Both the position numbers and the translations under genes were made by a program. This document shows positions 46,957 to 55,539 of a DNA stretch of 64,000 nucleotides, piece by piece (the first letter of the stretch is position 1; the number at the start of each line of letters is the position of its first letter). The stretch spans positions 104,500-168,499 of the forward strand of contig NZ_JALOCH010000007.1 in assembly GCF_023227875.1 (NCBI RefSeq), written 5' to 3'. The notes under the pieces were generated by a model. It was not told the origin of the DNA and did not search any database. It saw only the letters and a list, made by a program, of their open reading frames with translations. The stretch is from Methanoregula sp. (GTDB lineage Archaea > Halobacteriota > Methanomicrobia > Methanomicrobiales > Methanospirillaceae).

Positions 46957-47018
46957 CCCCTCGCCCTGCGAGGCCCCGACGAGACGGGACGAGCGACCCC
47001 CATCAGGGGGTGGGAAGA
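46957..47018. repeat. GC-rich repeat P, copy 2
   Basis: CGCCCTGCGAGGCCCCGACG then CGAGCGACCCCCATCAGGGGG, matching 33734-33795. CCCCC-ATCA-GGGGG makes a clear hairpin. It lies in an AT-rich region just left of the restriction gene, which makes it stand out. Confidence 0.62.
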
Positions 47019-47031
47019 ATCGCAATAAATT

Positions 47032-47811
47032 TTACAAATGCCACCGGGTCCGGTACGCAGCACAGATCCTTTCCAGCATTTTCTGGTACTCGGCATCGAT
47101 ATCGATACCCAGGTTATTCTCCCGGGCAAGAAATGGTAGATTCACATTATCGATGAAGACCGGGACATAGAGAATATAATCATAACCCTTGACATGAGTA
47201 AGCCCGATCTTTCGGGTGGGAAGTGCCTGAAACTTTTTCATCGTCTGTACAGGATCGTTCACCCGGTTTTCGCTGATATCCTCAGGGAAATCCTCCCATA
47301 ATTTTTGATCGCCGGAGGATAATCGAGGCACAACCGTATCTTCGAACTCGCGGACTCGTTTTTTGAAATGGGATTTGACACCATCAGGGATGTTCAGCAC
47401 GCGTTCAGCCATCCCAACCATAACGGTGGCTCCCATGATGATTTCGGATTTTATCCCATGAAGATCCTGCAACACTTCGTAGAGATCATCGAATCTCGCG
47501 TCACGATTCCGGTGAGCGGTAATAACCGATTTATTTTCGATACAAATCCTGACTTTCTGAAGATCAGGATTGCCAGTGGCATCAGGCTCACCGATGAGCA
47601 GATCCATCTTCCTTCCCCGTTTTGTAGGAGATTTCACATTGAGCCAATGGTTGACGATATGATTATCAATATCATGTCGCAGTTCCGGACATTTTTGCAT
47701 CAGATCCCGGAATATCCCCAGACTGACAAGATCGGAATGCGTTTCCTGACGATGATTGTGATAGTGTTCTGTCACAATATGATCAATCACTTCATCGAAG
47801 GGCGTTTTCAT
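47032..47811 (-). CDS. Putative type II restriction endonuclease
   Basis: A 259-residue protein adjacent to an adenine methylase. RKMDLLIGEPDATG and, about 20 residues later, VRICIENKSV give the D and ExK of a PD-(D/E)XK nuclease. The N-terminal helical part (HIVTEHYHNHRQETHSDLVS) is probably for dimer or DNA contact. It follows the methylase by 12 nt. Recognition site unknown. Confidence 0.75.
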   Translation of the reverse strand: MKTPFDEVIDHIVTEHYHNHRQETHSDLVSLGIFRDLMQKCPELRHDIDNHIVNHWLNVKSPTKRGRKMDLLIGEPDATGNPDLQKVRICIENKSVITAHRNRDARFDDLYEVLQDLHGIKSEIIMGATVMVGMAERVLNIPDGVKSHFKKRVREFEDTVVPRLSSGDQKLWEDFPEDISENRVNDPVQTMKKFQALPTRKIGLTHVKGYDYILYVPVFIDNVNLPFLARENNLGIDIDAEYQKMLERICAAYRTRWHL

Positions 47812-47823
47812 TCTATCATCCGT

Positions 47824-49230
47824 TTATCCGGCAATCTCAGCGGAATCTTCAGGAGCGTGAAGAGTGGTGAATTTCTGGCTTGATAACCAGTCATTTTCCA
47901 GAATGCTGAATGGAACGGGGATCTGCTTCAATATTGTGCTTTGCAACCGGAGAAATCCGTTCGCTGCATGCTGGCAGTTCGACTCCAGCCACAACCGGAC
48001 CTCATGGGAATTGAGATAATTATGAAGTGTTTCAAGAAGGTCCGGATTCTTCGGAATGATATAATATACCGAATGACCGGGAACGATATTTCCTGAATAG
48101 TCAATACGGAAGAACGGCGTTTCCGTGATATCCTTACAGAGGATTTTCCGTTGAAGGATCTGGGTAAGGGGTGGATTTTCATGGAAGGCATACCAGGGTT
48201 TTTTAGTGGTGCACGTCCTCTTCAGCAGGCGGTCGTGATTTTCCGGCCATAACAGGAAGGTTTTCAATGTCCCAAGCTGGCTTTCCGGAATCAATTTCCC
48301 GCTCGCTTCATAGGGCGTAATCATTTCAAGGTCCGACTGGACCTTTGAAGAATTAAATGACAAATCTCTCCCGGTTATTGTAGGATACACATACGTTTTC
48401 AGGTCTGATGGGATCTCGCTCTTTTTATGAACAAATACAGCATCAGCTCCGGTTGCTACCCCGCAACTGATACGAAGACACAGATCGCCCAGTGTGCAAT
48501 AACCGGCTCTCTCTCTTGGTGTACCATAAAGGGCTGGGAAGGCTGAGGTTCCGTCTTTCGGTAACTGGACGGGTTTGGTCTGGCCATCCCGGAAAATTAT
48601 CGTAGTTGGCGCATTGGATTTTTTATGAGTTATTGTGGTCACTGCAGGGTAAGTAACAAGATTCCCAAATGAGTGCTCGTGGAGCAAATCAATCTCATTG
48701 ATGTTGTATCCTGAAAGAATAATCCGTAGCTGAGACGCACTTTTTACCGAGAGATATTTTTCCGGAGTTATAAAGACGAGCCTTCCCTCTTTTTCGAGAC
48801 AGTTCAATGCCTGTTCAAAGAAAAAGAAATAGAGATCGAACCTTCCTGTTGCCGATTGGAACAGAGTGCGGTATACATTTTTTTCCTGCTCAGTTAATCC
48901 GGTAATGGGAACATAAGGCGGGTTGCCAATAATAAAATTAAATTTTTCAGGAACCCGCAGAAGAAAATCCTCATGCCGGATCTCTATTGAAGGGAATTCT
49001 GAATATTTTTTTTGTGCAATGGCGATATGTTTTTGATCGGAATCAATACCGGTAATGCGAGGGACATCCCGGTTATTCTTTTCGCACCACCGGATAATCC
49101 CATCAATGAAGGCACCCCTCCCGCAGCCGGGATCCAGAAGATTATCTTCTGGGTCCGGGAGATTATTTTCAAAAAGTTTCGCCACCATGTGATCGACTAT
49201 TGATGGTGGCGTTGGAACGAATCCCTTCAT
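47824..49230 (-). CDS. N6-adenine DNA methyltransferase (TaqI/Eco57I type)
   Basis: A 468-residue gamma-class methylase: SAM motif LLDPGCGRGAFIDGI, IDSDQKHIAIA, catalytic IIGNPPYVP and the downstream FDLYFFFFEQALN. The C-terminal half, with GYCTLGDLCLRISCGVATGA, is the target recognition domain. It protects host DNA from the neighbouring endonuclease. First gene of the pair, ATG at 49230. Confidence 0.9.
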   Translation of the reverse strand: MKGFVPTPPSIVDHMVAKLFENNLPDPEDNLLDPGCGRGAFIDGIIRWCEKNNRDVPRITGIDSDQKHIAIAQKKYSEFPSIEIRHEDFLLRVPEKFNFIIGNPPYVPITGLTEQEKNVYRTLFQSATGRFDLYFFFFEQALNCLEKEGRLVFITPEKYLSVKSASQLRIILSGYNINEIDLLHEHSFGNLVTYPAVTTITHKKSNAPTTIIFRDGQTKPVQLPKDGTSAFPALYGTPRERAGYCTLGDLCLRISCGVATGADAVFVHKKSEIPSDLKTYVYPTITGRDLSFNSSKVQSDLEMITPYEASGKLIPESQLGTLKTFLLWPENHDRLLKRTCTTKKPWYAFHENPPLTQILQRKILCKDITETPFFRIDYSGNIVPGHSVYYIIPKNPDLLETLHNYLNSHEVRLWLESNCQHAANGFLRLQSTILKQIPVPFSILENDWLSSQKFTTLHAPEDSAEIAG

Positions 49231-49488
49231 GAGAATTTCCTAACTACATCTGAAGGATCGGGAGTATTAAGGATATCGGATTGAGGGGCGAAAGTGATCC
49301 TGTTCCCCTATCCGAGGGGAACACTCTTCCGTATAAATACGGAGAGAGAGGGAGAGTATCCAATCCGGTCCCATCCCAGCCCTCGTTTCCCCGTCTTATC
49401 ACCCAAAAACTGCGTAATTCGCAAAAAAAGGTGTCAATTATTTTGATAGACCTTTAATTCTTCTCCCGATTGCCGCAAATCATTGTAA

Positions 49489-49690
49489 ATTGCGCCCAGA
49501 AAAGTGCGCTAATAGGCGCTTTTGGTTGCACGATCTCCCCCGGATACAAACATCGGCAAATGACCGAAAACCGGAAGAAAATCACCCTGCAAAAAGACGC
49601 CCATAGAAGCGTTCTGTGGGCATTAGAGGTATGCCATAAGGTTTCGGACATGACCGGATGAGCCCCGGATCTTCATTTTCACGTCGGAGA
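49489..49690. repeat. Direct repeat D, copy 1
   Basis: ATTGCGCCCAGAAAA through TTGCACGATCTC, GGAAGAAAATCACCCTGCAA and GACATGACCGGATGAG recur at 52800-53066 in the same orientation with scattered changes. A minus-strand frame ends PTERFYGRLFAG here and PTERIYVRLFAG there, so a remnant of a coding end is possible. The rest of 49231-49824 shows no gene. Confidence 0.65.
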
Positions 49691-49824
49691 ATGAAATTTG
49701 GGCTGGTGACGGGTACGTGCTCCCGGGAATTCTCCGTCGGAGAGCCCACCATATCGAGGGATACGATCCCACCTGTAACCAGAAATCCTCTTCGCCGCAA
49801 CCCTTATCATACATTGGTTCAAAA

Positions 49825-50382
49825 ATGAACCATGTGGAACAAAATTTAACCAATGAGATCGTTGCAACCCTCTTAAGAGAGGATCTCCATCCCCGGGCAA
49901 TCGCAGATAGACTCGCGACCAACCATGTCACGGTCCTGCGGAAACTCCGGGATCTCGAACAGGTAAATGTCGTGGATTTCCGGACAGAGGGAAAGAACAA
50001 GACCTACACGATCAAGCGGAGCATCGAAGGCCGGAGCGCAGCCATGATTGCCGAGCTGTACAGGCAGTCTATAGTCATCAGCAGGTACCCGGTCCTGCGG
50101 GGAATATTCCAGGCTGTTTACGAGATGCCAGACATATCACTCGCGATCCTTTTTGGGAGTTATGCCAAAGGTCTTGCAACAAAAGAGAGCGACATCGATA
50201 TTTTTCTTGAGACTATTGATCCCGACAGAAAAAAACAGCTCGAACAAAAACATTCCCTGCTCAGCGTGAAGACCGGCCGGTTTGATATGGACGACTTGCT
50301 TATCCGCGAGATTATGAAAGACCATGTTATTATCCGGGGCGTTGAACTATACTTTGAAAGAACGGGCCGGTTCAGGGCCTGA
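49825..50382 (+). CDS. Winged-helix nucleotidyltransferase
   Basis: A 185-residue fusion. Residues 1-75 are a helix-turn-helix (LHPRAIADRLATNHVTVLRK), then a nucleotidyltransferase with LFGSYAKGLATKESDIDIFL. The DNA-binding part suggests it represses its own gene and modifies the HEPN partner 15 nt downstream. ATG at 49825 follows a short AT-rich leader; longer upstream extension is unlikely. Confidence 0.84.
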   Translation: MNHVEQNLTNEIVATLLREDLHPRAIADRLATNHVTVLRKLRDLEQVNVVDFRTEGKNKTYTIKRSIEGRSAAMIAELYRQSIVISRYPVLRGIFQAVYEMPDISLAILFGSYAKGLATKESDIDIFLETIDPDRKKQLEQKHSLLSVKTGRFDMDDLLIREIMKDHVIIRGVELYFERTGRFRA

Positions 50383-50397
50383 ACCGGATCCCGGCAG

Positions 50398-50877
50398 GTG
50401 GCACGGTTGTCGCGGAATGCACTTTTTAAAAGGCTGCACAAAGAGGGAGTCCTTCAGCTGGTATCTCCCAGCAACGAGATGAAGGCCGCGTACCTGAAAA
50501 AGGCGGAGAGCCATCTCGTCTCGGCACGATTGCTGCTCGACAACGCTCTCTTCGAACAATCCGTTTCCATGGCATATTACAGCATGTATTATTCTGTCAT
50601 GGCGCTGTTCTTTGCCACCGGTATCAAGTGCGAGAACCATACAGCGGCGATCATTCTGCTTAAGGAAGTGTATGGGTGGGACAATGCAGAAATCGAGAAT
50701 GCAAAAAGCGAACGGATCGACAAGCAGTACTATGTATCGTCCGCTCCGGTCCGTGAAGACGTGGTTGCGCTTGTCCGGACCGCTGAATCGTTCAATGCAG
50801 ACCTCCGCGATTTCACGGACCGGTTAACTACATCGAAGGTCGATCAGTTCCGGAAAAAATTCACCGCATTGATTTGA
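50398..50877 (+). CDS. HEPN-domain protein
   Basis: A 159-residue protein starting at GTG: KAAYLKKAESHLVSARLLLD, then AYYSMYYSVMALFFATGIKC and ENHTAAIILLKE, a common HEPN core with the YYSMY helix. It pairs with the upstream winged-helix nucleotidyltransferase. RX4H is not obvious. Confidence 0.8.
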   Translation: MARLSRNALFKRLHKEGVLQLVSPSNEMKAAYLKKAESHLVSARLLLDNALFEQSVSMAYYSMYYSVMALFFATGIKCENHTAAIILLKEVYGWDNAEIENAKSERIDKQYYVSSAPVREDVVALVRTAESFNADLRDFTDRLTTSKVDQFRKKFTALI

Positions 50878-50909
50878 TTTCCGGCATTCCAAGCAGTTGA
50901 TTGCGGATT

Positions 50910-51818
50910 TCAGGGACCGTAAGGATCGTACGGGTAATACACCGGCTCATTATTGTACAGGAAGATCCTCTCAATGCTGATCTCCGGGCTGGTTGCCGAG
51001 CTCACATTTACCGTGAGAAAATTATATGGGACTATATCGGACTTCTTCAGGGAATAATTCCAATAATACCCTGTTTCATCGTGAGATACGGGAATCGTGC
51101 AACTCACCTGTTTACCGGAATCTGAAGAGATGGTGAGGTGCAGTGTTTCGTTCTGGCCATTGCCGTTATTCACCTGGCCGGAGAACCGGATAGCATTTTC
51201 ATGTGGATCATTCTCCGGAAGGTTGAGGGTGATGTTGGATTTTGGGATGCCACTGACCGTGAAAAAACTGGTATTTTCCACGAAGCGATCTCCTCCCCCG
51301 CTGGCGGAAATGAAATACCCCTGATCTTTGACAAAGTCATGCTGTGAAGTATTCACCTCCCATGACCAGGTACCGATGCCACAATTTCCGGAACTGACCA
51401 CAACCGTATCGCGCAGACCACTATGACAGTGACGAACTGAATCGTCAATCGCGATCTGACTCTTAGGGCACGAGTGATAAACGGCTTCAAATATTACGAG
51501 AGAAATTGTTTCACCAGCCGGCAGACTGGTAACCCCATCAAACGTGATGGTATCGCCGATATAATGATGAGAGATGGGATTGATCAGGATGAACGGTTCC
51601 CCGTTGCCTGAAGGAATGGTTCGGTTACAATCCTCAGATAACTGGACTGGTGCCAGATTTGTGATAAGGGGAATTACTGACAGAGGAGCCGGTGTTGTGG
51701 AGACGGTCATATTTCCGGCAGGAATACCCGGCGCAGAGGGTGACAGGGTGCACCCGGCAACCATGATGCTGCTGATGACGATAACCATGAAGGAAAAAAA
51801 TTCCCGGCTCACTATCAT
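50910..51818 (-). CDS. Secreted lipoprotein-like protein
   Basis: A 302-residue exported protein. The N-terminus MIVSREFFSFMVIVISSIMV ends in a lipobox VAGC, so it is likely anchored outside by a lipid. The rest is beta-rich with Thr/Ser and Asn glycosylation sequons (NMT, NTS, NVSS), typical of Methanomicrobiales surface proteins of unknown role. Two disulphide-like Cys pairs are present. Confidence 0.75.
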   Translation of the reverse strand: MIVSREFFSFMVIVISSIMVAGCTLSPSAPGIPAGNMTVSTTPAPLSVIPLITNLAPVQLSEDCNRTIPSGNGEPFILINPISHHYIGDTITFDGVTSLPAGETISLVIFEAVYHSCPKSQIAIDDSVRHCHSGLRDTVVVSSGNCGIGTWSWEVNTSQHDFVKDQGYFISASGGGDRFVENTSFFTVSGIPKSNITLNLPENDPHENAIRFSGQVNNGNGQNETLHLTISSDSGKQVSCTIPVSHDETGYYWNYSLKKSDIVPYNFLTVNVSSATSPEISIERIFLYNNEPVYYPYDPYGP

Positions 51819-51875
51819 GGGAACACCGGATTTTTTTTAAGGAGATCGTGGAGTTTCATTAAAAAGCTCCTGAGT

Positions 51876-52517
51876 CTAGAATCTCCCTGACATTTCAATC
51901 GGTGTCCCGGGCAGGAAGGCGAGTGGCGTCGTACCCATGATGATGAAATCACGGCTGCAATTATCCGCAGGAACAATGTCGATCACGAACTTCTGGTTCG
52001 GGCCCAGTACCGGTGTACCGGGGCCCATCTTTTCCATATCCAGTTCAACGGTTGCTGTCTCGTCACCTTCCAGGATTGTGTTGTGGAGATCGCCCGGAAG
52101 CATTCCCGGCAACAGGATCTTTGGCTGGCAGGTCACCCTGACACCCGGGTCACCGGCCCGGACGGTCTTCATCGCATAGCGGTTTGAGAGGGTGTATGTA
52201 ATATTCGAGATTTCGTGCGTCGGCTCCCCCGGTGCCAGGCTGAACCGGAACGAGATAGTGGAGATCGTTATAACAGATGACGGGTACAGGACAACAGGCC
52301 CCTGTGATTCGGCAAAATACCCGCACTGGGGAACGTTCCCGTGATTCTTTTCCCATGCCGCTTTTTCCCAGAGCGTGGCATCATCTTCTGGGGGGTACTG
52401 GCTGAGGGAATGGGAATACCGCGCGATTCCGGGAAGGTTCACGTTGAACACGAACGCGACAAGGATGCCTGCAATGACGATAAGGATCAATGCAATCGCG
52501 ATTTTTAATCGTTCCAT
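51876..52517 (-). CDS. Membrane-anchored extracellular protein
   Basis: A 213-residue protein with one N-terminal membrane helix (IAIALILIVIAGILVAFVF) and an exported beta-rich domain. No family recognised. It lies 57 nt upstream-wise from the lipoprotein gene in the same direction, so the two may be one transcript. Confidence 0.7.
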   Translation of the reverse strand: MERLKIAIALILIVIAGILVAFVFNVNLPGIARYSHSLSQYPPEDDATLWEKAAWEKNHGNVPQCGYFAESQGPVVLYPSSVITISTISFRFSLAPGEPTHEISNITYTLSNRYAMKTVRAGDPGVRVTCQPKILLPGMLPGDLHNTILEGDETATVELDMEKMGPGTPVLGPNQKFVIDIVPADNCSRDFIIMGTTPLAFLPGTPIEMSGRF

Positions 52518-52799
52518 GGTATCCGACCGGAGGAAGTCTTTGGAATTATTGATTGAAAAAAATATTTATTTTTATTTTTGTCACCGGACGACAGCGGGGG
52601 GATGAACTCCCCCCGGGGACTTTGGCGGTTGTGAGAAACACCTATCCGGCCCTTCGAAGATCCCTTCCCTGCGCAACGGAGACCATTTTAACCCCCGTTT
52701 CCCCTTCCCGGGCCCTTTTTCATGTCTTAATGACGAAATACCATGTCCATTATTTTAAGATTCGGCCATTTCCGGCCCGGATGGCCGTAAAAGCAGGCA

Positions 52800-53066
52800 G
52801 ATTGCGCCCGGAAACATGTCTCTTTAGGCCTCTTTGGCTGCACGATCTCTCCCAAATACAGACACCGGCAAATGCCTGAGAATCCGGAAGAAAATCACCC
52901 TGCAAAAAGACGCACATAGATGCGTTCTGTGGGTATCTGGGGTCTGCCACAAGATTTGGGACGTGGCCGGATGAGCGCCGGATCTTTGTTTTCAGGTCGA
53001 AGAAATCTGATGATTTCTTCTCCTCCTCCTGGTCGGATAACCAGTCGGATGTCGGAGAATGAAAAT
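52800..53066. repeat. Direct repeat D, copy 2
   Basis: Second copy of 49489-49690, extended by a hairpin GAAGAAATC-TGAT-GATTTCTTC near 52998-53019. Copies D1 and D2 flank the MNT/HEPN pair and two secreted-protein genes. The rest of 52518-53118 holds no gene. Confidence 0.65.
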
Positions 53067-53118
53067 GGGAAGAGTGTGTGACACGCTTTTGCAGGAGGTC
53101 TCCGACGAAGAGCCCTCC

Positions 53119-54318
53119 TCATCCCAGGCAGGAGAATGCCTTTGGTCCCTGTATACTGGAACCAAGCACGACAGCGCCTCCGTCGGGAGTCGGGGCAATC
53201 CGGATGACCCCGTTCCAGTCAGAAGGAACCGGCGTCTGCCATACAAACTGCCCGTCATCCCTCATCCTCACGATAAGATGCGGGGTGCCATAACCGTACG
53301 ACGATCCTGCATCCTTCCCGCGGAACCGGGCGGCAAGGTACTCCTGCCCGGAGGTCTTTGCAATGGGCGGGGAAATATCCGGCATCCGCTGCTGCAGGAC
53401 CGTGCCGTTGTCATCGAACGTGACGGAAAATGTTTCCATGATATTCACCGGTGGCGTGCCGGACATCCGGGCTGATTCGTAAAAAACATCAAACATTCCC
53501 GGCCGGACTTCAGCCATCAGGACCGGCCGGTTGTCCCAGGACTGCCCGAGCGTTGCATTCCACACAACCCTGCCACTGCTGTCGAACCGGAAGTAATTGA
53601 GTTCCCGCACATCATCCGCGTATCCCGCGATAAGGCAGCCGCCATCGGACGCGGGGAGGAGCGATCGTTCGTGAAGAGCGATGAGGGGAAGGGCATCGCG
53701 CCTCCAGTGTTCGCGGCCATCAGGACCGAGTTTCATCAGCGTGGAGTTCCTTCTGCTGAGATTTTCTGCCAGCACAAAGAACCCGCCATGGTGAGCGGGT
53801 GCAATGAACGAGGAATACTCATTGTCTGCAATGGGGATCTCGCGGCTGACGTTCCCGTCCGCGTCCAGGACAAGGATTTTCCCGGCAGACATCGCTCTGG
53901 TAACGAGCCCTCCGCCCGGGCCCGGGAAGAGATCCCTGAATATGCCTTGGTACTCCGGGTAGGACCGATCCCAAACCACTCCCCCGCTGCTGTTGAGCCG
54001 GATGAGCCGGGCTGCCGGGAGATGGAGCCGGAAATCGTTTCGTCCTGAAATGACATACCCGCCATCGGGAGCGGGGAGAATCTCATACGCCGGGTCGTCC
54101 TCGCCACTGTCGATCCGGTTCTTCCATTGCACTGTGCCATCCGGACCAAGTTTCATGATCTGGATATCCACGGGCGGGAGTCCGCACTGCGCTGTGGAAA
54201 AAACTGTCGTGAAATTGACAATGAGCAGGTACGCCGCAATCCCGCACACGATGCCGATGAGGATCGCATGGAGCCATTTTCGCGGGATCTCCCGGTGCAG
54301 CGTGTCGCGCAATGTCAT
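53119..54318 (-). CDS. Membrane-anchored PQQ-like beta-propeller protein
   Basis: A 399-residue protein with one membrane helix (LIGIVCGIAAYLLIVNF) near the N-terminus and an extracellular propeller: repeated W/F-rich blades with DGGYVISG, LNSSGGVVWDRSYPEYQGI, PDGGAVVLG. Such proteins in methanogens are thought to act at the surface; the ligand is unknown. Confidence 0.8.
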   Translation of the reverse strand: MTLRDTLHREIPRKWLHAILIGIVCGIAAYLLIVNFTTVFSTAQCGLPPVDIQIMKLGPDGTVQWKNRIDSGEDDPAYEILPAPDGGYVISGRNDFRLHLPAARLIRLNSSGGVVWDRSYPEYQGIFRDLFPGPGGGLVTRAMSAGKILVLDADGNVSREIPIADNEYSSFIAPAHHGGFFVLAENLSRRNSTLMKLGPDGREHWRRDALPLIALHERSLLPASDGGCLIAGYADDVRELNYFRFDSSGRVVWNATLGQSWDNRPVLMAEVRPGMFDVFYESARMSGTPPVNIMETFSVTFDDNGTVLQQRMPDISPPIAKTSGQEYLAARFRGKDAGSSYGYGTPHLIVRMRDDGQFVWQTPVPSDWNGVIRIAPTPDGGAVVLGSSIQGPKAFSCLG

Positions 54319-54414
54319 GTGTTCCCCATATCATAAAATAAATAATTATCTTTTTCTGAAATTATTCAGGATAATGAAGCACGAGAACCGCAATAATCGT
54401 TACCAAATGATCCC

Positions 54415-54963
54415 TCATCGGCCAGCCGTGTACTCCCCCGCAAGCATCCCATAATACCGGGTCGACCGCCAGTGGTCCCGCAGCCAGACATGCTCGCGGA
54501 GCGTGCCTTCGTACGCGAGGCCCCCCTTTTCCAGCACATGGGCCGATGCGACATTGAGCTCATCACACTTCCCGTACACCCGGTGCAGGGATAGTTTGTC
54601 GAACCCGAACGCGAGAAGCGCCCGGAGAATCTCCGATGCGTACCCGTTCTTCCAGTACTCCGGCAGCAGGACACAGCCAACTTCCGCGGTGGATATCTGG
54701 TCGGGATCGATTTCGATGAAGACAAGTCCGGCAAATGCTCCCGTTCCCGGTATCCGGACCGCGAGCTGGTAATCCATCCGGTCTTCCCGCTGCGATGCAT
54801 CGATCGCGTGCCTGAGGAACGCAGCGACCTGCTCATCGTTCTCCAGCCAGATCAGGACGTACTTCATGATATTGCGGTCCCGGGCAATGCGCTGGATGCT
54901 GGCGAGATCTTCCAGGGTCAGGTCATCGAGAAGCAGCCGTTCTGTTGCAAGGGAAAAAACCAT
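54415..54963 (-). CDS. GNAT-family N-acetyltransferase (RimJ-like)
   Basis: A 182-residue acetyltransferase. ATERLLLDDLTLEDLASIQR opens the fold, VGCVLLPEYWKNGYASEILR is the acetyl-CoA-binding motif A, and ASAHVLEKGGLAYEGTLRE the closing part, as in RimJ/RimL. Substrate not predictable. Cytosolic. Confidence 0.85.
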   Translation of the reverse strand: MVFSLATERLLLDDLTLEDLASIQRIARDRNIMKYVLIWLENDEQVAAFLRHAIDASQREDRMDYQLAVRIPGTGAFAGLVFIEIDPDQISTAEVGCVLLPEYWKNGYASEILRALLAFGFDKLSLHRVYGKCDELNVASAHVLEKGGLAYEGTLREHVWLRDHWRSTRYYGMLAGEYTAGR

Positions 54964-55206
54964 TCTAGTGGCTCCTCGGGTAATCTTCTGGTGAAATGGT
55001 TTGTCCGGGCATGTATACGGGAGGTTGCTCCGGATGGGACATAAACCCGCTGGTGAGTGAAAAAAAACCGGCAGTTATCACGGATTATTTGTATGTCCGG
55101 AGCCGCTGAAAGTCTTTTTTTAATCTTCCCTGCGTACCACATTCCCGCTCCTTTAAAAAAAACTTTTTTCGGATGATATAATCACCTCCTTTTTGTGTTC
55201 TTTAAT
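54964..55206. other. Intergenic region before tandem repeats
   Basis: No gene is visible. An AT-rich stretch with several TTTTTT runs follows the acetyltransferase start and precedes the repeats. Confidence 0.4.
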
Positions 55207-55405
55207 GGGAGCTAGTCGAAGAATCCAGGGGATATTATCTCCCCCTTTTAATGTTCTTCAGTGGGAGCTAGTCGAAGAATCCAGGGGATATTATCTCCCC
55301 CTTTTAATGTTCTTCAGTAGGAGCTAGTCGAAGAATCCAGGGGATATTATCTCCCCCTTTTAATGTTCTTCAGTAGGAGCTAGTCGAAGAATCCTTCGGA
55401 TTCTT
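55207..55405. repeat. 56-bp tandem repeat, three full copies and a partial fourth
   Basis: Units begin at 55207, 55263, 55319 and 55375: GGAGCTAGTCGAAGAATCC then a GGGGATATTATCTCCCCC hairpin and TTTTAATGTTCTTCAGT. Units are almost identical, differing at one or two bases. The partial fourth ends in a hairpin (GAAGAATCC-TTC-GGATTCTTC). No spacers vary, so it is not a CRISPR. Confidence 0.9.
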
Positions 55406-55539
55406 CTCCAGCCTGCCCTTCCCTTCGGGAACGGCAGTCTACCAAAAGAATAAAAGTCCCGCGACACCATCACAAACAATCCAATTATGGAGTTCCATCA
55501 CTATACCGGCAGCACCACGGCAGGGCGGCAGGTTTGCGC

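Noticed and set aside
55207..55405. CRISPR array
   Set aside because: Units are contiguous and almost identical, with no unique spacers and no cas genes.
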